Assembly (NCBI RefSeq): GCF_904849725.1
Contig: NC_058518.1
Coordinates: 419,995,081 to 420,059,080 of the forward strand
Source: Hordeum vulgare subsp. vulgare
Taxonomy: Eukaryota; Streptophyta; Magnoliopsida; Poales; Poaceae
Reading direction: 5' to 3'
DNA length: 64,000 nt
Below the pieces are notes generated by a model. It had not been told where the DNA came from. It did not search any database and saw only the letters and a program-made list of their open reading frames with translations. Positions 34,379 through 46,782 of this stretch are shown piece by piece. Position numbers and translations under genes: made by a program. The stretch's first letter is position 1; every line of letters begins with the position of its first letter.

Positions 34379-36022
34379 TGCTACTGCAACAAAAGACCTT
34401 CCAACGGCGCGAGAAACAAGAGTGTTGACGGGAGACTATTCTTGTCTTGATACTCCTCAGCAACGACACCAGGAATCCTTCTGCTATGGCTACACCTTTA
34501 GGGACTTCCTTGGCAAATATGCAAAGGATTCCCCCATGGCCTTGGAGCCTTGCGTTGGTGTTCCCTCGAAGCGGAAAGGGTGACGTAGCACAGCGGCGGT
34601 AAGTATTTTCCTCAGTTTTAAGAACCAAGGTATCGATCCAGTGAAGGAATATCACAAGTACCTACACAAACACAAAGATCTTGCAACCCACGCTATGAAG
34701 GGGTCGTCAATCCCTTATAGATTGTTTGCCAAGTGAGAACTGAAAGCAACAAGGTAACAAAGCAAAAGTGGAAACGATAGGTGTGAATAGACCCGGGGGC
34801 CGTAGTGTTCACTAGTGGCTTCTCTCATGAAAGCAAGTAGACGGTGGGTGAATGAATTACTGTCGAGCAATTGATAGAACCGCACAAAGTCATGACGTTA
34901 TCTCACGCAATGATTATATCTATAGGCATCACGTCCAAAACAACTAGACCGATACTTTCTGCATCTACTACTATTACTCCACACGTCAACCGCTATCCAG
35001 CATGCATCTAGTGTATTAAGTTCATGAGAACAGAGTAACGCCTTAAGCAAGATGACATGATGTAGATGGACAATCTCATATCTACGATAAAAGCCCATCT
35101 TGTTACCCTTGATGGCAACAACACGATGCGTGCCTTGCTGCCCCTTCTATCACTGGGAAAGGTCACCACACGGTATGAACCCAAAACCAAGCACTTCTCC
35201 CATTGCAAGAATCATAGATCTAGTTGGCAAAACAAAACCAAAGACTCGGAGAGACTTACAAGGATATCAAATCATGCATATAAGAAATCAGCAAAGACTC
35301 AAATATATATCATAGATAATCTGATCACAAATCCACAATTCATCGGATCCCGACAAACACACCGCCAAAGAGGATTACATCGGATAGATCTCCATGAAGA
35401 TCATGGAGAACTTTGTATTGAAGATCCAAGAGAGAGAAGAAGCCATCTAGCTACTAACTACGGACCCGTAGGTCTGAAGTGAACTACTCACGAGTCATTG
35501 GAGGGGCGATGATGTTGATGAAGAAGCCCTCCAACTCCAAAGTCCCCTCCGGCAGGGCACCAGGAAGGCTCTCCACATGAGATCTTGCGGAAACGGAAGC
35601 TTGCGGCGGCGGAAAATTGTTTTCGTGGATCCCCTGATTTTTTCTGGGTTTTTAGGGAATTTATAGGCCAAAGACCTAGGGCAGGGGAGCGCCAGGGGGG
35701 CACAAGCTTGGTTGCCGCGGCCTCCCCCCTGGCCGCGGCAACAGGGCTTGTGGGCCCCCTGTGGGCCCACTTGCTTGGCCCTCAAGCCTCCCAATTTTCT
35801 TCTGTTCTGAAAAAATTTATTTTAGGGATTTTATTCTGTTTGGACTCCGTTCCAAAATCAGATCTGAAAAGAGTCAAAAACACAGAAAAACAGGAACTGG
35901 CACTTGGCACTGGATTAATAAGTTAGTCCCAAAAAAGATATAAAAGGTAAACAAAACATCCAAAGTTGACAAGATAACAATGTGAAACCATCAAAAATTA
36001 TAGATACGTTTGAGACGTATCA
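34379..36022 (-). repeat. Element B 5' LTR (right)
   Basis: 1644 bp; on the minus strand TGATACGTCTCAAACG to GCAGTAGCA. It aligns throughout with the left LTR with modest divergence. The GC stem-loop is at 35697-35755. The U5 end holds the same two primer-site-like copies. Confidence 0.9.
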
Positions 36023-36027
36023 AACAT

Positions 36028-36213
36028 CACATCCAGACTTGCATCTAATCTTTGCAGATGAAGTTTGTGGTTTATTTAAGCTTGCAGGTTTGCCCGTGGA
36101 TGAGGTCAAGAAGAAGGTCTTTCCTTTATCTTTGAAGGATAAGGCGTTGACATGGTATAGGCTATGTGATGATATTGGATCATGGGACTACAATCGGTTG
36201 AAATTGGAGCATT
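36028..36213 (+). pseudogene. Second gag of array A, resumed after B, truncated
   Basis: HPDLHLIFADEVCGLFKLAG to DYNRLKLE continues the gag begun at 17551. It stops at 36213 inside the gag block, where D sequence begins. No LTR or TSD follows, so a deletion removed the rest of the array. Confidence 0.85.
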
Positions 36214-37041
36214 AAATTAATTAGCAATAATATGGTGATATAACAAGGAACCCATGTTGCACATGGAAGCAACTGCACCTGCAACTAGCAATGCTAACAA
36301 AAGGCTGAGCAAGCGGTAACATAGCCAAACAAAGTTTTGCTCGGTAGTGGAAAGATTAGAGGTTTTCATGGCAATGTTGGGAGGCTGATATTTAACAGGT
36401 GTTAGGCAGCGAGACATAGCGAAAGAACAAAAAGAACTAGCATGGCAATGATAGTAATGGTATCTAGGGAAATGGTCATCTTGCATGTAATCCCGCTTGG
36501 AATAAGAACGATTCCGTGGAGCAGACGAACCGACGTAGTCGAACGGATCCTCACATTCCGACACGCTTGCGGAACTCTATCGAGACGAAGTAAACCAGAA
36601 ACAAGAATTAACACACAATATTCACCACGGCACATGCATGACATGATGCACAACATATATGATGCATGCTCGGTTAAATCATGCAAGGCATGGCATGGCA
36701 ATTCACACAATCAATCAGTACACATTAAGTGAAGCTCAATACGCAACGAGTTGCATATTGACAAGACTCCATATTCAAATATTTAGTTCACTCTCGTTTA
36801 GGTACACGACAATATTAAATGTTGTTAAACATGGCAAGGGGTGAAGCAAAATTAAACTACCTATCTAGGCATTTTAAATGAGGCCAAAAACGACATATAG
36901 CACCTCCGAAACGACCCCACGTGTTAATTTTGTAATCTGTCCACATCTGTCCTAACCGCATTTTATGTTTGTTAAACGACAAAACAAAGTGATTCACATG
37001 ATTCTACTCGTCGATCTAGTCCATTTACATATATGGCTCAT
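36214..37041 (-). repeat. Piece 4 of long-LTR sequence D
   Basis: Non-coding LTR-like sequence with motifs such as 'gatcctcacattccgacac' and 'cacggcacatgcatgacatg'. Its right edge is CTCAT (37037-37041), the target duplication of solo LTR G. Its left edge is the deletion junction with array A. Confidence 0.55.
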
Positions 37042-37350
37042 TGATACGTCTCCAACGTATCTATATTTTTTTATGGTTTCATGCTATTATCTTGTCAAAC
37101 TTTGGATGTTTTGTACGCCTTTTATATCTTTTTTGGGACTAACTTATTAACTCAGTGCCAAGTGCCAGTTCCTGTTTTTTCCATGTTTTTGACCCTTTTC
37201 AGAGGAGGATTTTAAACAGAGTCCAAACGGAATAAAACTTCCGAAAAGATTTTTTTCGGAACAGAAGATACGCAGAAAGCTTGGGAACCAAGGGAGGGAG
37301 TCCCGGGTGAGGCCACAAGCCCTCATGGCGCAGCCAGGGGGCCCGCGCCT

Positions 37351-38965
37351 TGATACGTCTCAAACGTATCTATAATTTTTGATGGTTTCACGATGTTATC
37401 TTGTCTTCTTTGGTTGTTTTATGTACCTTTTATATCTTTTTTGGGACTAACTTATTAATTGAGTGCCAAGTGCCACTTCCTGTTTTTCCGTGTTTTTGAC
37501 TCTTTTCAGATCTGATTTTGGAACAGAGTCCAAACGGAAGAAAAACCCCGAAATGATTTTTTCCCGAACGGAAGAAGACCAAGGGGCTTTTGGGCCAAGC
37601 CAGGTGGGCTCCAGGGAGCCCACAAGCCCCCACTCCGCTACCAGGGGAGGCGGCGGTGGGCAGGCTTGTGGCCTCCCTGGCCGCCCCCTAACCTAGGTCT
37701 ATGGCTTATAAATTCCCAAATATTCCGCAAAAAATCAGGAGAGCCTCGAAAATACTTTTCCACCGCCGCAAGCTTTCGTTTCCGTGAGATCTCATCTGGA
37801 GACCCTTCCCGGCACCTTGTCGAATGGGACTTTGGAGTTGGAGGGCTTCTTCATCATCATCATCACCCCTCCAATGACCCGTGAGTAGTTCACTTCAGAC
37901 CTACGGGTCCGTAGTTAGTAGCTAGATGGCTTCTTCTCTCTCTTGGATCTTCAATACAAAGTTCTCCATGATCTTCATGGAGATCTATCCGATGTAATCT
38001 TCTTTGGCGGTGTGTTTGTCGAGATCCAATGAATTGTGGATTTGTGATCAGATTATCTATGATATATATTTGAGTCTTTGCTGATTTCGTATATTCATAT
38101 TTGATATCCTTGTAAGTCTCTCCGAGTCTTGGGTTTTGTTTGGCCAACTAGATCTATGATTCTTGCAATGGGAGAAGTGCTTGGTTTGGGGTTCTACCAT
38201 GTGGTGACCTTTCCCAGTGACAGTAGAGGCAGCAAGGCACACATCAAGTAGTTGCCATCAACGGTAAAAAGATGGGGTTTTTATCATTGGTTTGAGATTA
38301 TCCCTCTACATCATGTCATCTTGCTTAAGGCGTTACTCTGTTCTTATCGACTTAATACACTAGATGCATGCTGGATAGCGGTTGACGTGTGGAGTAATAG
38401 TAGTAGATGCAGAAAGTATCGGTCTACTTGTTTTGTACGTGATGCCTATAGATATAATCATTGCATAGATATCGTCACGACTTTGCGCGGTTCTATCAAT
38501 TGCTCGACAGTAATTTGTTCACCCACCGTCTACTTGCTTTCATGGAGAAGCCACTAGTGAACACTACGGCACCCGGGTCTATTCACATCCATCGTTTACA
38601 CCTCCGCTTTTACTTTGCTTTGTTACTTTGTTGCTTTCAGTTCTCACTTGGCAAACAATCTATAAGGGATTGACAACCCCTTCATAGCGTTGGGTGCAAG
38701 CTTTTGTGTTTGTGCAGGATCTTGAGATACTCCTCCGCCGGATTGATACCTTGGTTCTCAAACTGAGGGAAATACTTACCGTCGCTGTGCTACATCACCC
38801 TTTTCGCTTCGAGGGAACACCAACGCAAGGCTCCAAGGCCACGGGGGAAATCCTTTGCATACTTGCCTAGGAAGTCCCTTAAGGCGTAGCCGCAGCTGAA
38901 GGATTCCTGGTGCCGTCGACACAACTATTTCTGGCGCCGTTGCAAGGGATACACAGCAAACATTA
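37351..38965 (+). repeat. Element F 5' LTR
   Basis: 1615 bp, TGATACGTCTCAAACG to CAGCAAACATTA (the final CA has become TA). GC stem-loop 37614-37680, TATA box GGCTTATAAATTC at 37704-37716. The U5 end holds two primer-site-like copies, near 38909-38922 and 38934-38949. Confidence 0.9.
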
Positions 38966-38975
38966 GAAGTATTTC

Positions 38976-38993
38976 TGGCGCTGTTGTCGGGGA
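38976..38993 (+). other. Element F primer-binding site (tRNA-Asp)
   Basis: TGGCGCTGTTGTCGGGGA, two mismatches, ten bases after the LTR end. Confidence 0.85.
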
Positions 38994-39187
38994 GGATAAA
39001 TCAAGATATATCCAAGTAGGTCTCACAAACTCTTCTCTTGCATTTACTTTTGTTGCCGGTTGCCTCTCATTTTCCTCTCCCCCACTTCACATTTTCCGTT
39101 TTCATTCGCCTTTCGCCTTCGCTGTTTTCTTTTGCCTTTGCCGGTTTTCTTGCTTGCTTGTGTGCTTGTTTGGTTGTTGAAGTCATC

Positions 39188-41261
39188 ATGTCTGAAAACA
39201 CCAAACTTTGCAACTTCTCGAGCAGTAATAATAATGATTTTATTAGTACTCTGATTGCTCCCACCACTAGTGCGGAATCGTATGAAATCAACGTAGCTTT
39301 GCTGAATCTTGTTATGAAAGAGCAATTCTCTGGCCTTCCTAGTGAAGATGTCGCGTCCCATCTCAATACCTTCATTGAGCTTTGTGATATGCAAAAGAAA
39401 AGAGATGTGGATAATGACGTGATTAAGTTGAAACTTTTTCCTTTCTCGTTGCGAGATCGCGCAAAAACTTGGTTTTCTTCTTTGCCTAAAAATAGTACCG
39501 ATTCTTGGGATAAGTGCGAAGATGCTTACATATCCAAGTATTTTCCGCCGGCTAAGATCATCTCCTTACGTAATGATATCATGAATTTCAAGCAACTTGA
39601 TCATGAACACGTTGCAAAATCTTGGGAGAGGATGAAGCTTATGATTAGAAATTGTCCCGCTCATGGCTTGAGTTTGTGGATGATTATACAAATCTTTTAT
39701 ACTGGCTTGAATTTTGCTTCTCACAATATCTTGGACTCAGCCTCGGGTGGAACGTTCATGGAAATCACATTAGGAGACGCTACAAAACTCCTAGACAACA
39801 TCATGACCAACTACTCTCAGTGGCACACTGAAAGGTCGCCTGCTAGCAAAAAGGTGCACGCTATAGAAGAGATTAACTCGCTTAGTGCTAAGATGGACGA
39901 GTTGATGAATTTGGTTGCTAGTAGAAAAGCCACCGTAGATCCTAATGACATGCCACTATCTTCTTTGATTGAGAGTAGCAACGCTCGTTTGGACGTGAAT
40001 TTTGTTGGTAGGAACAATTTTGGCAACAACAATGCTTTTAGAGGAAACTATGTTCCTAGGCCTTTTCCTAGTAACTCCTCTAACAATTATGGCAATTCCT
40101 ATGACAACACTTATGGAAATCACAACAAATTACCCTCTGATCTAGAGAGTAATATCAAAGAGTTCATCAACTCTCAAAAGATTTTCAATGCGTCCATATA
40201 GGAAAAACTACTCAAATAGACAATTTGGCTAAGAGCGTTGATAGGATGTCTTGTGATATTGATGCTTTGAAAGTTAGATGCGCTCCTCCCAAGGTCAACT
40301 TGGATGAAACTTTGAAAGCTATGCGTATCTCCATGAATGAGAGCAAAGAAAGAACCGCCCAAATTCGCGCTAGACATGAATGGTTTAAAAGGGTGCGTTC
40401 TAGTGATGCAAATCACGAAGATCTTAAAGTGCTTGGTGTGTCTCCTCTTGAATCTTTGTTTTCGCGTGTCAAACTTACTTATGGAGGGGCTGGATATGAA
40501 TCCACTTTGGTTGAAAAACGCCCCAATGATTCGGAGTCCACCTATCTTGATGATAAAGGTGTGGAGAGTGGAGTAGAAGAAGTCGAAATTTTGGTAGTAA
40601 TGAAACTCCCACTTTGGATTTCAAGGAATTCAATTATGATAATTGCTCCTTGTTTGAATGCATTTCTTTGATGAAATCCATTGCAAACTCTCCACATGCT
40701 TATAGCCAAAGCAAAGCCTTTACCACGCATATCGTAGATGCTATGATGAAATCTCTTGAAGTGAAGCTCGAACTAGAAGTCTCTATACCTAGAAAACTTC
40801 ATGATGAGTGGTAAACTACTATCAAAATCAAGATCAAAAACTATGAGTGCAATGCTTTATGTGATTTGGGTGCTAGTGTTTCCGCGATTCCAAAGTCTTT
40901 ATGTGATAGTCTTGGTTTTCATGAGATTGAAGAGTGTTCTGTTAATTTGCATCTTGCGGATTCTACTCTCAAGAAACCCATGGGGAGGATCGATGATGTT
41001 CTTATTGTTGCAAATAAGAACTATGTACCCGTGGATTTCATTGTACTTGACATAGATTGCAATCCTTCATGACCCATTATTCTTGGTAGACCTTTCCTAA
41101 GGACTATTGGTGCTATCATCGATATGAAGGAAGGGAATATTAGATTTCAATTTCCTTTAAAGAAGGGCATGGAGCACTTTCCTAGAAATAAAATAAGATT
41201 GCCTTATGAATCTATGATGAGGGCTACCTATGGTTTGAGCACCAAAGATGACTATACGTGA
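39188..41261 (+). pseudogene. Element F gag-protease polyprotein, several disruptions
   Basis: Start chosen at the ATG at 39188 (MSENTKLCNFSSSN), as in B. Gag block LKLFPFSLRDRAKTWFSSLP and YISKYFPPAKIISLRND, then an Asn-rich linker. Breaks: TAG at 40199 with a 1-base loss about 20 bases later, a frameshift near 40590, TAA at 40812 and TGA at 41070. The protease NALCDLGASVSAIP (near 40855) keeps its active site, followed by VDFIVLDIDC and PIILGRPFLRT. The frame ends at 41261 (TKDDYT). No zinc knuckle seen. Confidence 0.85.
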
Positions 41262-43913
41262 TTCCATCACCTTTCGCCTAGCTAAGGGCGTTAAACAAAA
41301 GCGCTTGTTGGGAGGCAACCCAACAAATCTATCATTTTTCTTTCTGTTTTATGTTTTCCACACTTTCATAATTCTGTTATGATTGTGTTTTTGTGTTTCT
41401 TTTTTGTGTTTGTGCCAAGCAAAATTGTTATGATTAGTCTTGGGGATGATAGTTTGGTCATGCTAGAAAAGACAGAAACTGTCTGCTCACGAAAAGAATT
41501 TTCATTTATTTCTGTAATAGCTTTTGAGTTGATTCTTTTTGCTACTGATTGCTACGCAAATTTGTTAGACTGTAGTAATTTTTCAGAATTTTTGAAGTAC
41601 CAGAGGTATACGAAATATATAGATTGCTACATACTGGTATGCTGCTAACAGATTCTGTTTTTGTTGTGTTGGTTGCTTATTTTGATGAAACTATGGATAG
41701 TATCGGGGGGTATTAGCCATGGAAGATTGAAAATACAGTAACCCAACATCAGCACAAGTAGAATTTAAGTTTGCTTCAGTACCTATGGAAGTGGTGGTTT
41801 GCTTTCTTGTAGTAATGTTATCACGATTTTCTGTTTAAGTTTCGTGTTGTGAAGTTTTCAAGTTTTGGGTGAAGTTCTTATGGACAAAGAGATAAAGAGT
41901 GGCAAGAGCTCAAGGTTGGGGATTCCCAAGGCACCCCAAGAGATTCAAGGATGCCGTAAAATCCTAAGCTTGGGGATGCCCCGGGAAGGCAGCCCCTCTC
42001 TCGTCTTCAATCCATCGGTAATGTTACTTGGGGCTATATTTTTATTCACCACATGTTATGTGTTTTTTCTTGGAGCGTCTTGTATCATAGGAGTCTTTTA
42101 TTTTTGTTGTGTCACAATCATCCTTGCTGCACACCAAGAGAGAGAGACATGCACACACCGTGATTTTGTCGAGCTTCACTTATATCTTTTGGTAGACAAT
42201 TCAGCTCACATGTGCTTCACTTATATCTTTTAGGCTAGATACTTTTGTTCTATGTGCTTCACTTATATCTTTTAGAGCACAGCGGTGCGTGGCTTGGTAG
42301 TTGATCTATGCTTTGAAAGTAGTCTCAAAAGGGGTAGATATCCAAAGGGATACGAAAACTTCCACCTTCATGTGCATTGAATAGTTAGAGAAGTTTGATT
42401 CATCTCAATTAGTTTTGAGTTGTGGTTATGGTAATATTGAAGTCATGCTAGTAAGGTGTTGTGGATCTAGAAATACTTGTGTTGAAGTTAGTGATTCCTG
42501 TAGCATGCACGTATGGTGAAACGCTATGTGATGAAATATGAGCATGATTAGTATATTGATTGTCATCCTTTGCGTGGCGGTCGGGATCGCGCGATGGTTT
42601 ATACCTACCAACCCTTCCCCTAGGAGTATGCGTTGAATGCTTTGTTTCGATTACTAATAAAACTTTTGCAACAAGTATATGAGTTCTTCATGACTAATGT
42701 TGAGTCCATGGTTTAGATGCACTTTCACCTTCCACCATCACTATCTTCTTAGTGCCGTGCAACTTTCGCCGGTGCACAAAACCCACCATTAGCCTCCCTC
42801 AAAACAGCCACCATACCTACCTACTATGGCTTTTTCAAAGTCATTCCGAGATATATTGCCATGCAACTACCACCATGACATGTGCCACCACGTCTACATT
42901 GCCATTGCATGATCGTAAGATAGCTAGCATGATGTTTCCATTGATGTCTATGCCATGCTAGATTATTTCCACGGTACACTACCGAAGGCATTCCATATAG
43001 AGTCGTAGTTGCTCTAAGTTTTGAGTTGAAAGTGTGATGATCATAATTAATGGAGCATTGTCCCATGTGAGTAAATAAAAGAGGCCAAAGAAGCCCACAC
43101 AAAAAATAGGCCAAAGAGCCCACCCAAAAAAATGAGAGAAAAAGAGAGAAGGGACAATGCTACCACTTTTCCACACTTGTGCATATTAAGCACCATGATC
43201 TTCATGATTCAGAGTCTCTCGTTTTGTCACCACCATATAGCTAGTGGGAAATTTTCATTATATAACTTGGCTTGTATATTCCAATGATAGGCTTCCTCAA
43301 AATTGCCTTAGGTCTTCGTGATCAAGTAAGTTGGATGCACACCCACTAGTTTTCTTTAAGAGCTTTCACATACTCGTAGCTCTAGTGCATCATTTGTATG
43401 GCAACCCCTACTCATTCACATTGATATCTATTGATGAGCATCTCCACAGCTCATTGATATGCCTAGTTAATGTGACTATCTTCTCCCTTTTTGTCTTACA
43501 ACCTCCACCTCATTCCACACCATCTATAGTGCTATAACCATGGCTCACGCTCATGTATTGCGTGAGAGTTGAAAAGGTTTGAGAAAGTAAAGGTGTGAAA
43601 CAATTACTTGGCCAATACCGGGGTTGTGCATGATTTAAATTCGTTGTGCAATGATGATAGAGCATAGCGAGACTATATGCTTTTGTAGGGATAACTTTCT
43701 TTTGGCCTTGTTATTTTGAAAGTTCATGATTACTTTGCTAGTTTGCTTGAATTATTATTGTTTCCACGTCAATAGCAAACTATTGTTTTGAATCTAATGG
43801 ATCTGAACATTCACGTCACATAAGAGGACTTATAGAGGACACATATGCTAGGTAGCATGAAAGCATCAAAATCTCATTCTTATCACTTCCCTACTCGAGG
43901 ACGAGCGGGAGTT
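41262..43913 (+). other. Element F 3' non-coding region with internal polypurine-like sites
   Basis: Long non-coding stretch homologous to B 19388-22062. Polypurine-like CAAGGTTGGGGATTCC (41911-41926) and AAGCTTGGGGATGCC (41966-41980). Three GCTTCACTTATATCTTTT repeats at 42173-42272. No convincing coding region. Confidence 0.65.
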
Positions 43914-43928
43914 AAGCTTGGGGATGCT
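43914..43928 (+). other. Element F 3' polypurine tract
   Basis: AAGCTTGGGGATGCT directly precedes the 3' LTR. Confidence 0.9.
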
Positions 43929-45536
43929 TGATACGTCTCAAACGTATCTATAATTTTTGATGGTTTCACGCTGTTATCTTGTCTTCTTTGGTTGTTTTAT
44001 GTACCTTTTATATCTTTTTTGGGACTAACTTATTAATTCAGCGCCAAGTGCCAGTTCCTGTTTTTGACTCTTTTCAGATCTGATTTTGGAACGGAGTCCA
44101 AACGGAAGAAAAAACCCGAAATGATTTTTTCCCGAACGGAAGAAGACCAGGGGGCTTTTGGGCCAAGCTAGGTGGGATCCAAGGAGCCCACAAGCCCCCA
44201 CTCCGCCACCAAGGGGAGGCGGCGGTGGGCAGGCTTGTGGCCTCCCTAGCCGCCCCCTGACCTAGGTCTTTGGCCTATAAATTCCCAAATATTCCACAAA
44301 AAATCAGCAGAGCCTCGAAATTACTTTTCCGTTGCTGCAAGCTTCCGTTTCCGCGAGATCTCATCTAGAGACCCTTCCCGGCACCCTACTGGAGGGGACT
44401 TTGGAGTTGGAGGGCTTCTTCATCATCATCATCGCCCCTCCAAAGACTCGTGAGTAGTTCACTTCAGGCCTATGGGTCTGTAGTTAGTAGCTAGATGGCT
44501 TCTTCTCTCTCTTGGATCTTCAATACAAAGTTCTCCATGATCTTCATGGAGATCTATCTGATGTAATCTTCTTTGGCGGTGTGTTTGTCGAGATCCGATG
44601 AATTGTGGATTTGTGATCAGATTATCTATGATATATATTTGAGTCTTTGCTGATTTCTTATATGCATGATTTGATATCCTTGTAAGTCTCTCCGGGTCTT
44701 GGGTTTTGTTTGGCCAACTAGATCTATGATTCTTGCAATGGGAGAAGTGCTTGGTTTTGGGTTCTACCATGTGGTGACCTTTCCCAGTGATAGTAGGGGC
44801 AGCAAGTCACACATCAAGTAGTTGCCATCAAGGGTAAAAAGATGGGGGTTTTATCATTGGTTTGAGATTATCCCTCTACATCATGTCATCTTGCTTAAGG
44901 CGTTACTCTATTCTTATGGACTTAATACACTAGATGCATGATGGATAGCGGTCGACGTGTGGAGTAATAGTAGTAGATGCAGAAAGTATCGGTCTACTTA
45001 TTTTGGACGTGATGCCTATAGATATAATCATTGCGTAGATATCGTCACGACTTTGCGCGGTTCTATCAATTGCTCGACAGTAATTTGTTCACCCATCGTC
45101 TACTTGCTTTCATGAGAGAAGCCACTAGTGAACACTACGGCCCCCGGGTCTATTCACATCCATCGTTTTCACCTCCGCTTTTACTTTGCTTTGTTACTTT
45201 GTTGCTTTCAGTTCTCACTTGGCAAACAATCTATAAGGGATTGACAACCCCTTCATAGCGTTGGGTGCAAGCTTTTGTGCTTGTGCAGGATCTTGAGATA
45301 CTCCTCCACCGGATTGATACCTTGGTTCTCAAACTGAGGGAAATACTTACCGTCGCTGTGCTACATCACCCTTTTCGCTTCGACGGAACACCAACGTAAG
45401 GCTCCAAGGCCACGAGGGAAATCCTTTGCATACTTGCCTAGGAAGTCCCTGAAGGCGTAGCCGTAGCTGAAGGATTCCTGGTGCCGTCGACACAACTATT
45501 TCTGGCGCCGTTGCAAGGGATACACAGCAAACATCA
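43929..45536 (+). repeat. Element F 3' LTR
   Basis: 1608 bp, TGATACGTCTCAAACG to CAGCAAACATCA, very similar to the 5' LTR. GC stem-loop 44184-44248. Confidence 0.9.
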
Positions 45537-46782
45537 TGCCTCCCAGGCTTGTGGGCTCCGTGGGCCTCCCCTGCCCTAACTCCTTCGCCTATAAATTCCC
45601 TAAAATCCCTAAAAAAATCAGGAGATCCACGAAAATACTTTTCCGCCGCCGCAAGCTTATGTCTCCGCAAGATCCCATCTGGGGCACGTTCTGGGGCCCT
45701 ACCAGAGGGGGATTCGGATATGGAGGGCCTCTTCATCAACACCATGACCTCTTCGATGATGCGTGAGTAGTTCACCATAGACCTACGGGTCCATAGCTAG
45801 TAGCTAGATGGCTTCTTCTACCTCTTGGATCTTCAATACAAAGTTCTCCATGATCGTCATGGAGATCTATCCGATGTAATCTTCTTTTGCGGTGTGTTTG
45901 TCGAGATCTGATGAATTGTGGATTTATGATCAGATTATCTATGAATCTTATTTGAGTTTCTTCTGATCTCTTATATGCATGATTTCATATCCTTGTAATT
46001 CTCTTCGAGTTGTGGGTTTTGTTTGGCCAACTTGATCTATGATTCTTGCAATGGGAGAAGTGCTTGGTTTTGGGTTCATACCGTGCGGTGACCTCACCCA
46101 GTGACAGAAGGGATAGCGAGGCACGCATCGTGTTGTTGCCATCAAGGGTGAAAAGACGGGGTTTTCATCATTGGTTTGAGTTTATCCCTCTACATCATGT
46201 CATTTTGCTTAAGGCGTTACTCTGTTCGTCATGAACTCAATACACTAGATGCATGCTGGATAGCGGTCGATGTGTGGAGTAATAGTAGTAGATGCAGAAA
46301 GTATCGGTCTACTTGTCTCGGACGTGATGCCTACATGTATGATCATTGCCGTAGATATCGTCATGACTTTGCGCGGTTCTATCAATTGCTCGACAGTAAT
46401 TTGTTCACCCACCGTAATATTTGCTATTTTGAGAGAAGCCTCTAGTGAACACTATGGCCCCGGGGTCAACTTCATACCATATTTTCAGCCTTACACTTTT
46501 ACTTCGTTGCAATTTCCGCCTTCAGATCTCACTTTGCAATCAATCTTGAAGGGATTGACAACCCCTTTATAGCGTTGGGTGCAAGATCTTTTGTGTTTGC
46601 GCAGGTACTCTAGACTTGACAAGATTCTCCTACTGGATTGATACCTTGGTTCTCAAACTGAGGGAAATACTTACTGCTCGTGTGCTGCATCACCCTTTCC
46701 TCTTCAAGGGAAAAACCAACGCAAGCAAGTCTCCGTCAACGTGTCAATTTCTGGCGTTGTTGTTTGAGAAGTAGCACTCATC

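Larger units (their letters stand above)
17717..36022 (-). mobile_element. Pol-less Athila-type Gypsy element B, split by C
   Basis: Perfect 5-bp target duplication AACAT (17712-17716 and 36023-36027). On the minus strand: 5' LTR 36022-34379, PBS, gag-protease, about 2.7 kb of non-coding 3' region, polypurine tract, 3' LTR 19372-17717. Element C interrupts the gag-protease frame. No reverse transcriptase, RNase H or integrase is present, so movement needed enzymes in trans. Same family as F and G by LTR. Confidence 0.9.
7751..36213 (+). mobile_element. Athila-lineage Gypsy array A: LTR-internal-LTR-internal (truncated), split by B
   Basis: Order: LTR1 7751-9279, complete internal region 9280-15911, LTR2 15912-17444, then a second PBS and gag start (17456-17716 plus 36028-36213) cut off at 36213. 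Elements B and C occupy 17717-36022. LTR2 is followed not by host sequence but by a fresh internal region, so this is part of a three-LTR concatemer. The bases before LTR1 are GTAGG, but the matching right-hand TSD was lost with the truncation. Confidence 0.8.
37351..45536 (+). mobile_element. Pol-less Athila-type Gypsy element F, structurally complete
   Basis: Target duplication CGCCT (37346-37350) and TGCCT (45537-45541, one C-to-T change). LTRs 37351-38965 and 43929-45536, PBS, gag-protease, about 2.7 kb of non-coding 3' region, polypurine tract. No reverse transcriptase, RNase H or integrase. It is the same layout and family as B, in the opposite orientation. Confidence 0.9.
37042..46777 (+). 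mobile_element. Solo LTR G (Athila-type, B/F family), split by F
   Basis: Starts TGATACGTCTCCAACG at 37042, ends GAGAAGTAGCA at 46777, with perfect target duplication CTCAT (37037-37041 and 46778-46782). Without element F it is about 1.55 kb, the length of one LTR, with no internal region, so it is a solo LTR. TATA box CCTATAAATTCCC at 45588-45600. Element F sits in its GC stem-loop. The U5 end contains one primer-site-like sequence at 46753-46770. Confidence 0.9.
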
